Assembly: GCF_035222275.1 (NCBI RefSeq)
Contig: NC_085882.1
Location: 3,169,501-3,233,500 of the forward strand
Source: Podospora bellae-mahoneyi
Taxonomy: Eukaryota; Ascomycota; Sordariomycetes; Sordariales; Podosporaceae
Length of the DNA stretch: 64,000 nucleotides
Direction of reading: 5' to 3'
The notes beneath the pieces were generated by a model. It saw only the letters and a program-made list of their open reading frames with translations, did not search any database and was not told where the DNA came from. The translations under genes were made by a program, and so were the position numbers. Below are positions 8,761 through 18,051 of this stretch, piece by piece. How positions within the stretch are numbered: the first letter of the stretch is position 1; each line of letters begins with the position of its first letter.

Positions 8761-9436
8761 TTTTTGTTTTTGTTTGTGAGATGTGTGGTGGTGAGATGAT
8801 GAGTGGGATTGATGAGTGAGATGATGGGTGGTGATTGGTGTGAGGTTGGCAGCTGGGAATATTATGTTTGATGAGAGGGTTGTAAGGTGGATAGATGGTG
8901 TGATGAGTCTATGTCAGTATCGAATGAGTTAGACTGTTGTAGAAGCATGGATATGAGTTTGAATGACGCGTAAAGTGGCTTGCTGCAGGCTGAAGGAAGT
9001 CGCTGAGAGGCGCTAGGGGGGTTGCTGCTTCGCGTGTTCCCGTGATCCGTGCTCTCAGAGATCCTTGGTTCCTATCTATCAACTCCCATCCCTGGCTGTT
9101 GTCAAGAGCCAAACACCCAAATCATCCTGACTTTTCATTCACTTATCGTCGACAAACTGCCGACACCGAGATCTCACAAACTCTAACCAAGGACCCGCAG
9201 ATACTGCGTGTTTTCGACTTGCTCCCCTCGCCGCCGAGCATTTTCTGGGCTGCTTAGTTGTCGACTATTTTTTTTGTTGAGAGAGAGAGAGAGAGAGAGA
9301 GAGCGAGACGGTAACCACACCCCTTGATGAATCTCACTGGTCGCTTCATTCATTTTTATTGACGCCTATTTAGTTGTCTATCGATATTTTTGACGCGATC
9401 AAGACCTCTGGCGCAAAAGGAAGACTAGAATTTTGC
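8761..9436. promoter_or_regulatory. Divergent promoter, CNL2 and EAF3
   Basis: 676 bp between two start codons. The CNL2 side is rich in TGAGATGATG-like repeats (about 8790-8840). The EAF3 side carries a T-run and a (GA)n tract at 9278-9308, within the probable 5' UTR. No ORF of note. Confidence 0.5.
9278..9308 (+). repeat. (GA)n microsatellite in EAF3 leader
   Basis: About 13 GA units ending gagcgaga, immediately after an 8-10 nt T-run. Likely transcribed as part of the EAF3 5' UTR. Confidence 0.9.
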
Positions 9437-11976
9437 ATGATGGCTCCATCCAAAGCCACCCAGGCTCCCTTTGTCAAGGATGAGCGGGTCCTCTGCTTCC
9501 ACATGGAGATGCTGTACGAGGCCAAAATCCTCGACGTTCAGGCCGCCGACAATAGTGACGGCTGGCAGTACAAAATTCACTACAAGGGCTGGAAGTCCAG
9601 CTGGGATGACTGGGTCCCGCAGGACCGCGTTCGCAAATTCACAGACGAGAACAAGGAGCTGGCTTCGCAACTCATGGCCCAGTACAAGAACCTCCAGTCC
9701 GGCAAATCGAAGGGACCTAAGAAGGGAACGACTGCTGCTCGCACCGGTGGTTCCGACATGAGTTCTGCTCGTGGCAGTGAGGAGCGTACCCAGCAGGGGG
9801 CGACGACGGCCAGCGGGCGAGGCAATCAGAGACGTGCTCGTGATTATGATCTTGAACAGGTGAGTTGGCATTTGCATTTGCTTACATTGTTTGTCTTTCT
9901 GCGACACAGTTGGGCCGGGTGTCTTTCTTTTTGCATTTTACACACACAACCATCTGCCTCTTGAAACACAATATCTTGAATTCTGGAGGAGAGCTTTCAT
10001 GGGTGGTCGACTGCCCAGGACATCACTTTTGAAGCATAACTTGGAGGTATTACTTGGAGTTGGGACGAAAGAGATTTGGTGAATCAACACTGGGCCGGGG
10101 GGATCAGAGCAACAAACATTCGACTGTGGGTGAATAAGGAGGGTCACTCTCTGGTGTTCTCCTCACAATAGGACCCGCGTTCAGCACCGCACACAATAGT
10201 AGCATGGCATTGCTCCCTCTGCGACTGTCCAGCCTTTTCAAGCCAGCCCTCGCCGACTACATCTTCTTGAACAATTCACACCCACCAATCTCCAATCTCG
10301 GCATTGCGGACCTTTTCCCAGCACAATACCCTCAGTCGCAGGACCACGACATCGGCACATCTCGGCGGCGAAAGGAGCAATTTTCAAACACACGTACAAA
10401 TATCTACAAATTGTTGTGATCCGCCGCTGCAATGCCTCCTCTTCGCAGATCAACTCGCGTCGTCCCTCCTCGGCCTGCCCCAACCACTCGAGTCACTCGA
10501 GCCACCAAAGCAAAGATGATCCAGCCAAAGGAAGATGAGACAATTGAGGAAAAGCTTGCGCGGTACGCTGCTGAAGCTGACTTGCACGACAACCTTACTG
10601 TGCTTCCAACCCCTGCGACTTCGGTCTATGTTAAAAACGGCCGCATCAATTTTGATGATTGCTACGTGATGAAGTCTCAGCGCTTCGACAAGGGCAAGAT
10701 TGGCATCAATCACCCCAAGATTCTCAAGGCAAGACAGCAGGGCGTACCCCCACAGGCAATGGCGCAGATTGAGCGCAACTGGGAGTATATCGACCCCAGC
10801 TTCAACCCCCCCCTCGCCGGACTCCCTGCCGAGGTTCGATACCCGGACCGGGTGCCTCACTTCAAGTCTGGGCAGCCTGGTGCTGCCGACACCCTCTTGA
10901 AGTTCGAACAAGCGACCCGAGTTTTTCATTGCAAGCTCCAGAGGATGGTGTTCAACATCCAGCAGTTCATTCTGTCCTGCGGGGAAGTAGTCGACGAGGT
11001 TAGCGAGGACACCTCCCCGCTTGCCTTTGAGCGGGTTTTTGCTGTTCCTCGTGGCTGGTTTATCTCTTCGGACAAGGTGTTGGCCCCCAGGGCTTATCGG
11101 TTGATTCCCGATTCTGTATGTTTCTAACAGTCATGACGACTGCCTTCGACACAAGCGTTGGAAGGATACAAACTTTAGCTTTTTCTTTATCATTCGTCCA
11201 AACTATCGATCCGAGTGGATTGATAGCACATCCTGTGTCCAGTGGCAGGGCGCTTCTTTGGTTTGGTTTGATTTTTGAAATATACAGCAAGCTAACATGT
11301 TACATAGGAGGACAACTTCCACAACCGCCCCTCGATCAATATCCCTCTCCCCGACCACATGAAGGCTCTCTTGGTCGATGACTGGGAGAACGTCACCAAG
11401 AACCAGCAGCTGGTGCCCCTGCCCCACGCTCATCCCGTCAGCGAGATTCTGGACGACTATCTCGCCTACGAGCGCTCTCACCGTGAGGAGGGTTCATCTG
11501 CCTATGACATCTTGGACGAGACTGTTTCGGGTCTCCGCGAGTACTTTGATCGCTGCTTGGGCCGCATTCTGCTCTACAGGCATGTCATTCTTTGAGCTCT
11601 TTGGTAGGCCGTCGACTGACTGATATCGTAGATTCGAGCGTGGCCAATACCATGAGATGCACCAGTTGTGGAACTCATCCGACCCCAACCACACTTGTGC
11701 CAGCGACACCTACGGTGCTGAGCACCTGGCTCGTCTCCTTGGTATGTTTTCTTCCTACACTCCTGCACAATTGAGGAGCGTGCTAACCACATCCCGTATA
11801 CAGTCTCGCTTCCCGAGCTTATCGCGCAGACCAACATGGATCAGCAGTCCGTCAACCGCCTCCGCGAGGAGCTGGAGACGTTCACAAAGTGGTTCTCCCG
11901 TCAGCATTCTCGCTACTTCGTCAACGAGTACGAGCAGCCCGGCAATGACTACGTGGATGCGGCGAAGAGCACTTAG
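9437..11976 (+). CDS. EAF3: EAF3/MRG15 chromodomain-MRG protein
   Basis: Subunit of the NuA4 acetyltransferase and Rpd3S deacetylase complexes; the chromodomain reads H3K36 methylation over transcribed genes. Exons: 9437-9859, 11308-11579, 11632-11741, 11804-11976 (325 aa). Exon 1 encodes the chromo barrel (ERVLCFHMEMLYEAKILD, IHYKGWKSSWDDWVP with the aromatic cage residues) and a basic linker ending YDLEQ. Exons 2-4 encode the MRG domain, from EDNFHNRPSINIPLPDHMK to YFVNEYEQPGNDY. LEQ followed by EDNFHNRP is the normal family junction, so 9860-11307 must be an intron, but at 1448 nt it is vastly longer than any other here and contains a long ORF. Intron 2 (11580-11631) uses a GC donor (ACAG|gcatgt). 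Intron 3 (11742-11803) is ordinary. Two ATGs at 9437 and 9440; the second has the better context. Confidence 0.92.
9860..11307 (+). other. 1448-nt EAF3 intron 1 hosting an ORF
   Basis: Donor gtgagt at 9860, branch gctaac at about 11291, acceptor tacatag at 11307, phase 0. Other introns found in this window range from 51 to 377 nt. The first 340 nt hold no recognisable coding sequence (exon 1 would read on to a stop at 9964). From about 10200 the sequence turns C/A-rich like a fungal promoter and leader, and 10432-11127 is an open frame. Confidence 0.85.
10432..11127 (+). CDS. ORF nested in the EAF3 intron: nested gene or alternative first exon
   Basis: 231 codons, same strand as EAF3. I do not recognise the family. 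The first 29 residues are strongly basic and Pro/Thr-rich (MPPLRRSTRVVPPRPAP). The body reads like a real, mixed-composition globular protein (FDDCYVMKSQRFDKGKIGI, IERNWEYIDPSFNPPLAGLP, KLQRMVFNIQQFILSCG), with C-rich third positions like its neighbours. The ATG is preceded by a CA-rich leader typical of fungal 5' UTRs. The frame stops three codons after a canonical GTATGT donor at 11116, which sits at phase 0. Splicing from there to the EAF3 acceptor at 11307 (192-nt intron) would fuse 228 novel residues in frame to the 184-residue MRG half, giving about 412 aa without a chromodomain. Alternatively it is a self-contained 231-aa nested gene ending DSVCF. Coding status is likely; function unknown. 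Confidence 0.65.
   Translation: MPPLRRSTRVVPPRPAPTTRVTRATKAKMIQPKEDETIEEKLARYAAEADLHDNLTVLPTPATSVYVKNGRINFDDCYVMKSQRFDKGKIGINHPKILKARQQGVPPQAMAQIERNWEYIDPSFNPPLAGLPAEVRYPDRVPHFKSGQPGAADTLLKFEQATRVFHCKLQRMVFNIQQFILSCGEVVDEVSEDTSPLAFERVFAVPRGWFISSDKVLAPRAYRLIPDSVCF
11580..11631 (+). other. GC-AG intron of EAF3
   Basis: Exon end CTCTACAG, intron gcatgtc...gactgac...cgtag, 52 nt. Only this GC donor restores LLYRFERGQYHEMHQLW. The donor otherwise matches the consensus, as GC introns usually do. Confidence 0.85.
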
Positions 11977-12635
11977 GATAATGCTCCTCCTTTTGCATCC
12001 CCTAGCGCGGCGTCGTCGACCCTGTCGGAGCTCAGCTCGCCCGACTCATCGGATTAGATGATTGCGATGCAGAGGTGCAAGCGTCTGGCATGACAGCGAT
12101 GGATACGGCTGAAGAGGCAGTCGTCGGGTTAGCCACTTGAGTGAGGGTATCAGCAACCGACATCGGCTTTTTCTTTGGTATTTTACTTGCTACCCACGGG
12201 CAAAAGCCTTGTTCGCTCTTCATCACTTATCAAAGTCACCATCTCGATTTCGACATCAGAGATATCTACTGTATCACCACACAAACTTGAGTTTTTCCTC
12301 CACAAATTCCTCTGGACATATCTGCTTCACTTCGGTGTAGCTTGGCCGCTCTTTTTCCTTGATTAATATCCGAAAGATCTGCCACTCTGGTTAGATGCGA
12401 CTAGGATGGTCAGGGAAGAAGAGAGAGGTAGAGAGGGAAAGACTTCTTCGTCAATCAATTCATCACACTGCACACCACAACGTCTTCTACACACTGCACA
12501 ACACAAAAGCCCGAGTTTTTAATTTCACCAAGCGACATTTTCTTCCTTTTTCTCTCTGGGCTTCATTTTTCCGTTGTTCAAGGGGGTTTAGGATTGATAT
12601 CAACTGGGTGGTTCTCTGGGAAGGGTTGGGTTGTC

Positions 12636-12661
12636 TTTTTTTTTTTTCTTTTTTTTTTTTT
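12636..12661 (+). repeat. Interrupted T-tract
   Basis: Two runs of about 13 T separated by C, then G. Likely in the EAF3 3' flank. Confidence 0.85.
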
Positions 12662-13262
12662 GTTTTCGACTATTGTACACTTTTAGGATCCAGGTAATCA
12701 TCAGCTCATCATGACTGGGCAAGCAAGCCGTGAGGCAAAAATAAGGCCAGTTTTTCGTTTTCGACAGGTCAATCAGAGGGAAAGGTCTCGGTTTTATTCA
12801 CTCAGAAAGAAGCATTTGATAGGAGCCAGGGAAGCTGTGGTTGGTGGACAAGGAGGGTACAAGGGTGAGCTTGGACTTACTTGGGAAAACTTGCTGTGGC
12901 TTTCGGGGTTCTTGGGATTTTTTTTATAGAAGGGTAGGGAAGAGGCGAATTATAAGAGACTGTTCTCAATTATTATTTGTTGGGGTGTGGTGATGGTGAT
13001 GTGACGTGCTTTGTGCTGGCTTTTGCTTGTGGTTTTGATGTGGTTTTTACTGGTCTCTTTGGGGGTTGAAGAGAGGTTAGGTATACGAGTTGGTAATGTG
13101 TCAATGTGTTGGTGGCATCTCTGGAGAGCACCCATTTGATGAACTCTCCTCTCACCTCCAACTCCGACATCACGTATTCGAGCGGTATTGTCATGCGTTC
13201 ATTTTCCTTTATTTCCCTTTTGGTATCCCCTAACAATATCATACATTCCCTTCCCCCCTATA

Positions 13263-13290
13263 CCCCTTCCCTTCCCTTCCCTTCCCTTTC
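13263..13290. repeat. (CCCTT)n pentanucleotide run
   Basis: Four to five CCCTT units followed by C/T-rich sequence, just past the stop codon of the minus-strand uL30m gene and therefore probably transcribed as its purine-rich 3' UTR. Confidence 0.85.
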
Positions 13291-13310
13291 CTCCCCCTTT
13301 CATCCCCCAT

Positions 13311-13688
13311 TCATAATCTAACCTGTCCACCCCCCTCAGTCCTAACCCCCTCAACTGTCATCTCCCCGCTCTCCTCCCCCCGAAGTCTAGCCAAAACCCT
13401 CGACCCAATCTTTTGCCCCCCATCCTCCATCCTCGGCGCCATTTTTTCCAAGTAGAAGCCGCTGTCGGGTCTCCTCTCAGCCTTGACCTCCCACTTTTCC
13501 AGCTTGCGGTCGACCTCGGCGACTTTGACGAGTTCTTTCACTTTCATGATCATGCCTGCGAATTGGGGCTCGACGGGGTGGTAGACGGTCTGGGAGCGCT
13601 TGTGGAGGCCGAGAGCAGATAACACGTCGCGGGTGCGCTGGGGGAGGCCGATGGCTGAGCGGTGGAGGGTTATGCGGAAGTAGGACAT
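13311..13688 (-). CDS. MRPL33: Mitochondrial ribosomal protein uL30m
   Basis: Large-subunit mitoribosomal protein of the L30/uL30 family (yeast Mrpl33), 125 aa. The N-terminus MSYFRITLHRSAIGLPQRTR is the classical L30 ferredoxin-like strand and helix. It is followed by VLSALGLHKRSQTVYHPVEP and MIMKVKELVKVAEV, all typical. The C-terminal extension (about residues 70-125) is charged and Gly-rich, ending GGGQVRL, as in fungal mitoribosomal proteins. No cleavable presequence is evident, which fits the small L30 homologues. The last codons read gttaga, donor-like, so a further 3' exon cannot be excluded. A (CCCTT)n run lies just downstream. Confidence 0.88.
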   Translation of the reverse strand: MSYFRITLHRSAIGLPQRTRDVLSALGLHKRSQTVYHPVEPQFAGMIMKVKELVKVAEVDRKLEKWEVKAERRPDSGFYLEKMAPRMEDGGQKIGSRVLARLRGEESGEMTVEGVRTEGGGQVRL

Positions 13689-15985
13689 GATGGCGGTGGG
13701 ATGTGTGGCTGTGGGAGCTGGGAGGGGTTAGCTTGCGTTCTGGAACGGGAAGGGAAATTGGTAGGGTGTTCTCTCCGAGGTGTGAATCCCCATCCAGATC
13801 TGGGGAGTCAAAAAGCCGGTTGCTCGACGAGGACAAGAACAAACCTTTTTGTTATCTCCTTGTTTCCTTCTTCTCCTTCTCAACAAGCTATCGACCAGCG
13901 GCGCAAACCCAATCTCCGACTCGACTCGTGTGATTTACTACCTCTTCGGACCTTCGTTGACGAACTGACAATCTTCGGAATCGGCAGCAAAACAGTCGCG
14001 ATAGCTGGGTCAATCAGCGATTCATGCCAAGGCCTACCCATCCCAGTCCAACCCCAACCCCGGAGCCGCCCAAACTCAAAAACCACGGAAGAAATTCTGC
14101 CGGGCTTTTCCGCCTTTTGGGACCGGAGCTTTTGGTGGGGGGTTCAAGGTTCCCCACTATAGCTCCCGCTTCCAAGTTCTCAAGGTGCCCAGCTTGAAAG
14201 GACTTGGCACCGCCGCCGGAAGCTCCGTCAGTGAGGATGGTACGGATGTCAGATGGTTCCGACCCGACCGAGCCGAGGACTTTTTAGCAATGCTGAGGAT
14301 GAGGAGAATGAGATTAGATTGCAACGATCAGAGAATGGTGAGGAAATCCATGGGGCTTGGGTTACACGGAGTACACACCCACCCACCAACCACCACCATC
14401 ACCAGCATTCCCGTCCCCCGGGCAGTTCGGCGATTCAGCTCCTTTGCGGGTAGGTAGCTTTGAGGCCGACGACAAAGTACCAGTACATTGGTATGTACAG
14501 CTACTTTCGAGTTGTTTTGACACAAAGCACAACTCCGCAGGTTCCATTCAACACGAGACCCTGGAACAACCAACAACCCAAGGAAAGCTTGCGGTTCCAC
14601 CTGGATGCGAGAAGGGGAAACATTCATCCAAGCCAAATCCTAACCGCCAAAATTGGCAACAGCTCGTCTGTCTGTCTGTCTGTCTGTCTGATTGTTTGTT
14701 TGTCTGTCTGGCTGGCCGTCCAAGCCGGCATTTCAACATTTGTCAGTGGACAGTAGTTCCAGCCAGGAAATCTATCCAACCATAGGAGGTGAGCTCTCAA
14801 ACGACCCCCGCCATTGTAACATCACCACCACTTATCGACATCAGAATCGTGGGTATCAACTTGGCGTTGTGTTTGCAATGATTGAACAGAATGGGGAAAG
14901 TTGAAGTCCAGAATTCCAAATCTACACAGAATAAGGGAGACAGAGACCCCCACGATCTTGATATCCTTGATCGAGGGCGCCATCCCAAAGCCAAGAAGGC
15001 CGCTCACCCGCATCGTCAAAAGCCAATTCCAAATACTACATCACTAGCCTCAACCTTTCTCGAGCAAGCATCTTCACTGCGTTTCCAGAACCTTGGCGTA
15101 CATGAGATGCAACTTCACTCACCACCATAGCAACAAAATGTAAAACATGTCGACACACATTCCTCTTTCGTTATAATCCCCTAGTTCGCCATGTGGAGGA
15201 TGTACCTCCTGAATGTTGGACCCAGACGCAATGCAAGCTGCAGGAACAGCCCGAGAACATAGTCAAGATAAGGAGCATGTGAAGTTCACCCTGGTCCCAT
15301 GTGGGCAGGCAGTGACTATCATGACACCGGAGCTGCATACCACGAGGCAAGGCTCTGCGGGATGACGGGCATCATGTCCAATACAGCAGGTCCCCATCTC
15401 ATCACCATGCATATCGGGGGACAGAGGTACTGTGCATGTCCCACTCTTCCAAATAGTCACAACAAGCAGGGACGGAATTGACTCCCAGCTTGCTTGGGAA
15501 TTGCCATCTCGAGTACCCTGGCGCAACCGTTCACGGAGGGATGGTATTCACTCAGGGATGGTATTCATGAAGATACACTTTCGGACGAAAATCATGGACC
15601 ATCACAAGCACAAAATCTCTCACGGTAAACCAAGTACAGCAACAAATCACTTCCATATCTTCATTAAAGTGCTTAGCTATGTAAATAAAAAATCACAACA
15701 AGAGGTGTTCAAATCCCATCCCTTGATTTCCCATCCATGACCGTCCCCACCACCCATCCGTACACAACCCCCCCAATGTCTAGCATCTTTTCCACATGTT
15801 GCATGGATAGCAAACAAAAGACGAAAAGACATCAGACAATACAGAGTTCAAAAGAAAATAATAAAAAAAATAAAATCATGACCAAATAATTCCATTCGTT
15901 GACGTAAAAAAACGTGTAGTTTCCTCTAAACCCATGTCCGTTTGCGCGCCAACTTTTGATTTGTCTAACAATGCCCAAAAACCGC
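13689..15985. other. 2.3 kb upstream of uL30m / downstream of ACL1, no gene seen
   Basis: Holds the uL30m promoter and the ACL1 3' UTR (T-rich on the minus strand near 15840-15910). Carries a GTCT microsatellite at 14666-14710. Short frames here are unlike any protein I know and lack codon bias. No RNA gene recognised. Confidence 0.45.
14666..14710 (+). repeat. (GTCT)n microsatellite
   Basis: About six GTCT units, an interruption (gattgtttgttt), then two more. Non-coding context. Confidence 0.9.
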
Positions 15986-18051
15986 TTACATCTGCACCTC
16001 AACACGGCCCTCGGCGCCTGGAGGACCAGACTGCTGGAGGGAAGGAAGAAGGTAGGTGATATCATCCCAAGGATGGCGGTAGAGGCCAGTGCGCAGTCTC
16101 TTCTGATCGAGGTAGTGGGCAATAAGACCAATGCTGCGACCAAGAACAAAGAGACCGTTGAGCACACCCATGCCGAGGTAGTCCTCGGCCTCCTCGGCGG
16201 TGAAGGCACCGCAGTTTCTGACCAGGTCCACGAAGCAGACGGCAATGCAGCCGTCGACGTTGAGAATGAGGTTGTCCTTCTTGGAGGTGGTGACGGTCTC
16301 GACGGCGAGCGCATAGTCGAGAAGCTTGTGGTTGGGGAACTTGGCCTTGACGTACTCCTTGACGAGCTCCACACGCAAATCGGGGTTGTTGCGGGACTTG
16401 ACACGGTGACCAATACCGGGAATGAGCTTGTTCGCCTTGCGCATGCTGTCGACGAACTCACGGGGGCTGAGGCCCTTGTCAAAGGCCTTGGTGAACTCCT
16501 CGGCGGCACCGTCAAGGGCACCGCCGAAACGAGAACCGATGGTGAGGAGACCAGAGACGAGAGCGCTGATCAGGTCCTTACCGGCACGGGTGGTGATGAT
16601 GGTGTTCATGGCACCCGACACGGCGGGGCCGTGGTCAGCGGTAAGCATGAGGACCATCTCCAAGAACTTGGAGGCGTATGGTGGGAGGCGGCGGCGGAAC
16701 CACAGCAGAGACATGACACCACCGATACCGATATCTTCCCTGAACACGTCCGAGATGGGCATACCAGCGTAGAGGAGTTCCTGGCCACGGTCATCGGAAA
16801 TGGTGGAAATGAAGGCAGCGGGCTTGCGGATGAGACCAAGCTCCTGGGCCCACGAGTAATCGATGGGGATCTTGGGCACAACGGGCTCGGGCTGGGGCTT
16901 GATGGTGCCCTCCTTGACGAGCTTCTCGTACACCTGCCTGAGGAGAGCGGGCATGTCCTCGAAGGTCTCGGGGACGTAGAAACCGGCCTCCCTCATGCTC
17001 TCGTTCTTCATCTTGGCAGTTTCGAGCTGAGAATTGGCAAAGGCACCAGCGTGGCCGAACTGAACCTCAGTCTTGAACATGCTGGCGCAGGTACCGATAG
17101 CCCACGCGACAATGGGCTTGGTAATGATGCCCTGCTTGACGGCATCAATGACCTTGTACTCCTCGACACCACCGACCTCACCAAGGAGGACGAGGATCTT
17201 GCACCCAGGATCGGCCTGGTAACGCAAGAGGTGGTCAATGAAGGTGGTGCCGGGGTACCGATCACCACCAATGGCCACACCCTCGTAGACACCATCCGTG
17301 TTGTTGGCAATAATGTTGTTGAGCTCGTTGGACATGCCACCGGACTTGGAAACGTAACCAACGGAACCCTTGCGGTAGAGCTTGGAAGCAACAATGTTGT
17401 CCATCATACCACCAGTGTTACCAATCTTGAAGCAGCCGGGCTTGATGCCACCGACGGTGGCAGGGCCAATAATGGTGACGCCCTTCTTCTTGGCAATGTG
17501 GGCGATCTCACGAGCACGCTGGAGGAAGCCAAACCGTCAGTCTCTCGACCAATCGCTGCTGAGACGAAAACACTTACACGCTCGGGGACACCCTCAGCAA
17601 TGATGGCAATGGTCTTGATCTGGGGGTACTCCATCAGCTCCATGGTGGACTGGTAGACTGAGCGGGAGGAAGCAAAGTTGACAACGACATCAACATCGGG
17701 GTGCTTGGAAATGGCCTTGGGCACCTCCTGGTAGACCGGGAGAAGAGTCTCGCTGGTGCCCCAGTACATCTTGCTGACGAACTGGCCGCCGAATGTGTAG
17801 ATGATGCCGGCGACGGAGGGGGTCGCCCGCTTGCAGATGAAGTCGAAATCGAGCATGCCCTGCACGGCGCGGGGCTGCATGCCGTAGACGAAGCATCTCG
17901 TCTTGTCGTTGAAGAGAGCGTGGGCGGGGAGAGGGCTCAGTGGCCTGCTGGGGGCAGCGAATCTGCGAATGTTGTCGTTGGCAGACAGACCGCCAGTTGG
18001 GTTGGAAGCACCATTCGCACCATTGGTGCCGTTGGAGGCAGCGGGAGACAT
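15986..18051 (-). CDS. ACL1: ATP-citrate lyase, catalytic CoA-ligase/citrate synthase-like subunit
   Basis: The large subunit of the two-subunit fungal ATP-citrate lyase, which cleaves cytosolic citrate to acetyl-CoA and oxaloacetate for lipid, sterol and histone acetylation. The start at 18051 gives [14 protein letters not shown]. Then come [20 protein letters not shown], the CoA-binding region, [22 protein letters not shown], the phosphohistidine loop FGHAGAFA and a citrate-synthase-like C-terminal half ([38 protein letters not shown]). It ends [10 protein letters not shown]. One 59-nt intron at 17519-17577 (gtaagt...ctgac...ctccag) joins PER to RAREIAH. The product is about 670 aa, as expected. 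It is divergently paired with ACL2 across 2.2 kb, an arrangement known for this subunit pair in filamentous ascomycetes, which suggests co-regulation. Confidence 0.97.

Larger units (their letters stand above)
11977..13310. other. Convergent region EAF3 / uL30m, no gene seen
   Basis: 1.3 kb between two convergent stops. Contains two T-tracts at about 12636-12661, a (CCCTT)n run at about 13263-13290 and otherwise unstructured sequence. A minus-strand frame at 12973-13242 was considered and rejected. It probably holds the long EAF3 3' UTR. Confidence 0.45.

Noticed and set aside
10204-10419. 71-codon frame upstream of the nested ORF (MALLPLRLSSLFKPAL)
   Set aside because: Short, no homology known, and located in leader-like sequence; at most an upstream ORF.
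11116-11130. A complete mini-intron gtatgt-ctaac-ag of 15 nt at the end of the nested ORF
   Set aside because: Far below the workable intron length (about 45-50 nt). The donor may be real, but the adjacent ctaacag is probably coincidence.
12973-13242. Minus-strand frame with a plausible-looking start (MTIPLEYVMSELEVRGEF), considered as a 3' exon of uL30m or a small gene
   Set aside because: No clear acceptor in phase after the uL30m frame, composition becomes low-complexity Lys/Thr/Pro, and no family is recognised.
15956-17656. 566-codon plus-strand frame opposite ACL1
   Set aside because: Shadow of strong codon bias in ACL1; the encoded sequence is Val/Leu/Gly/Asp-rich repeats with no family.
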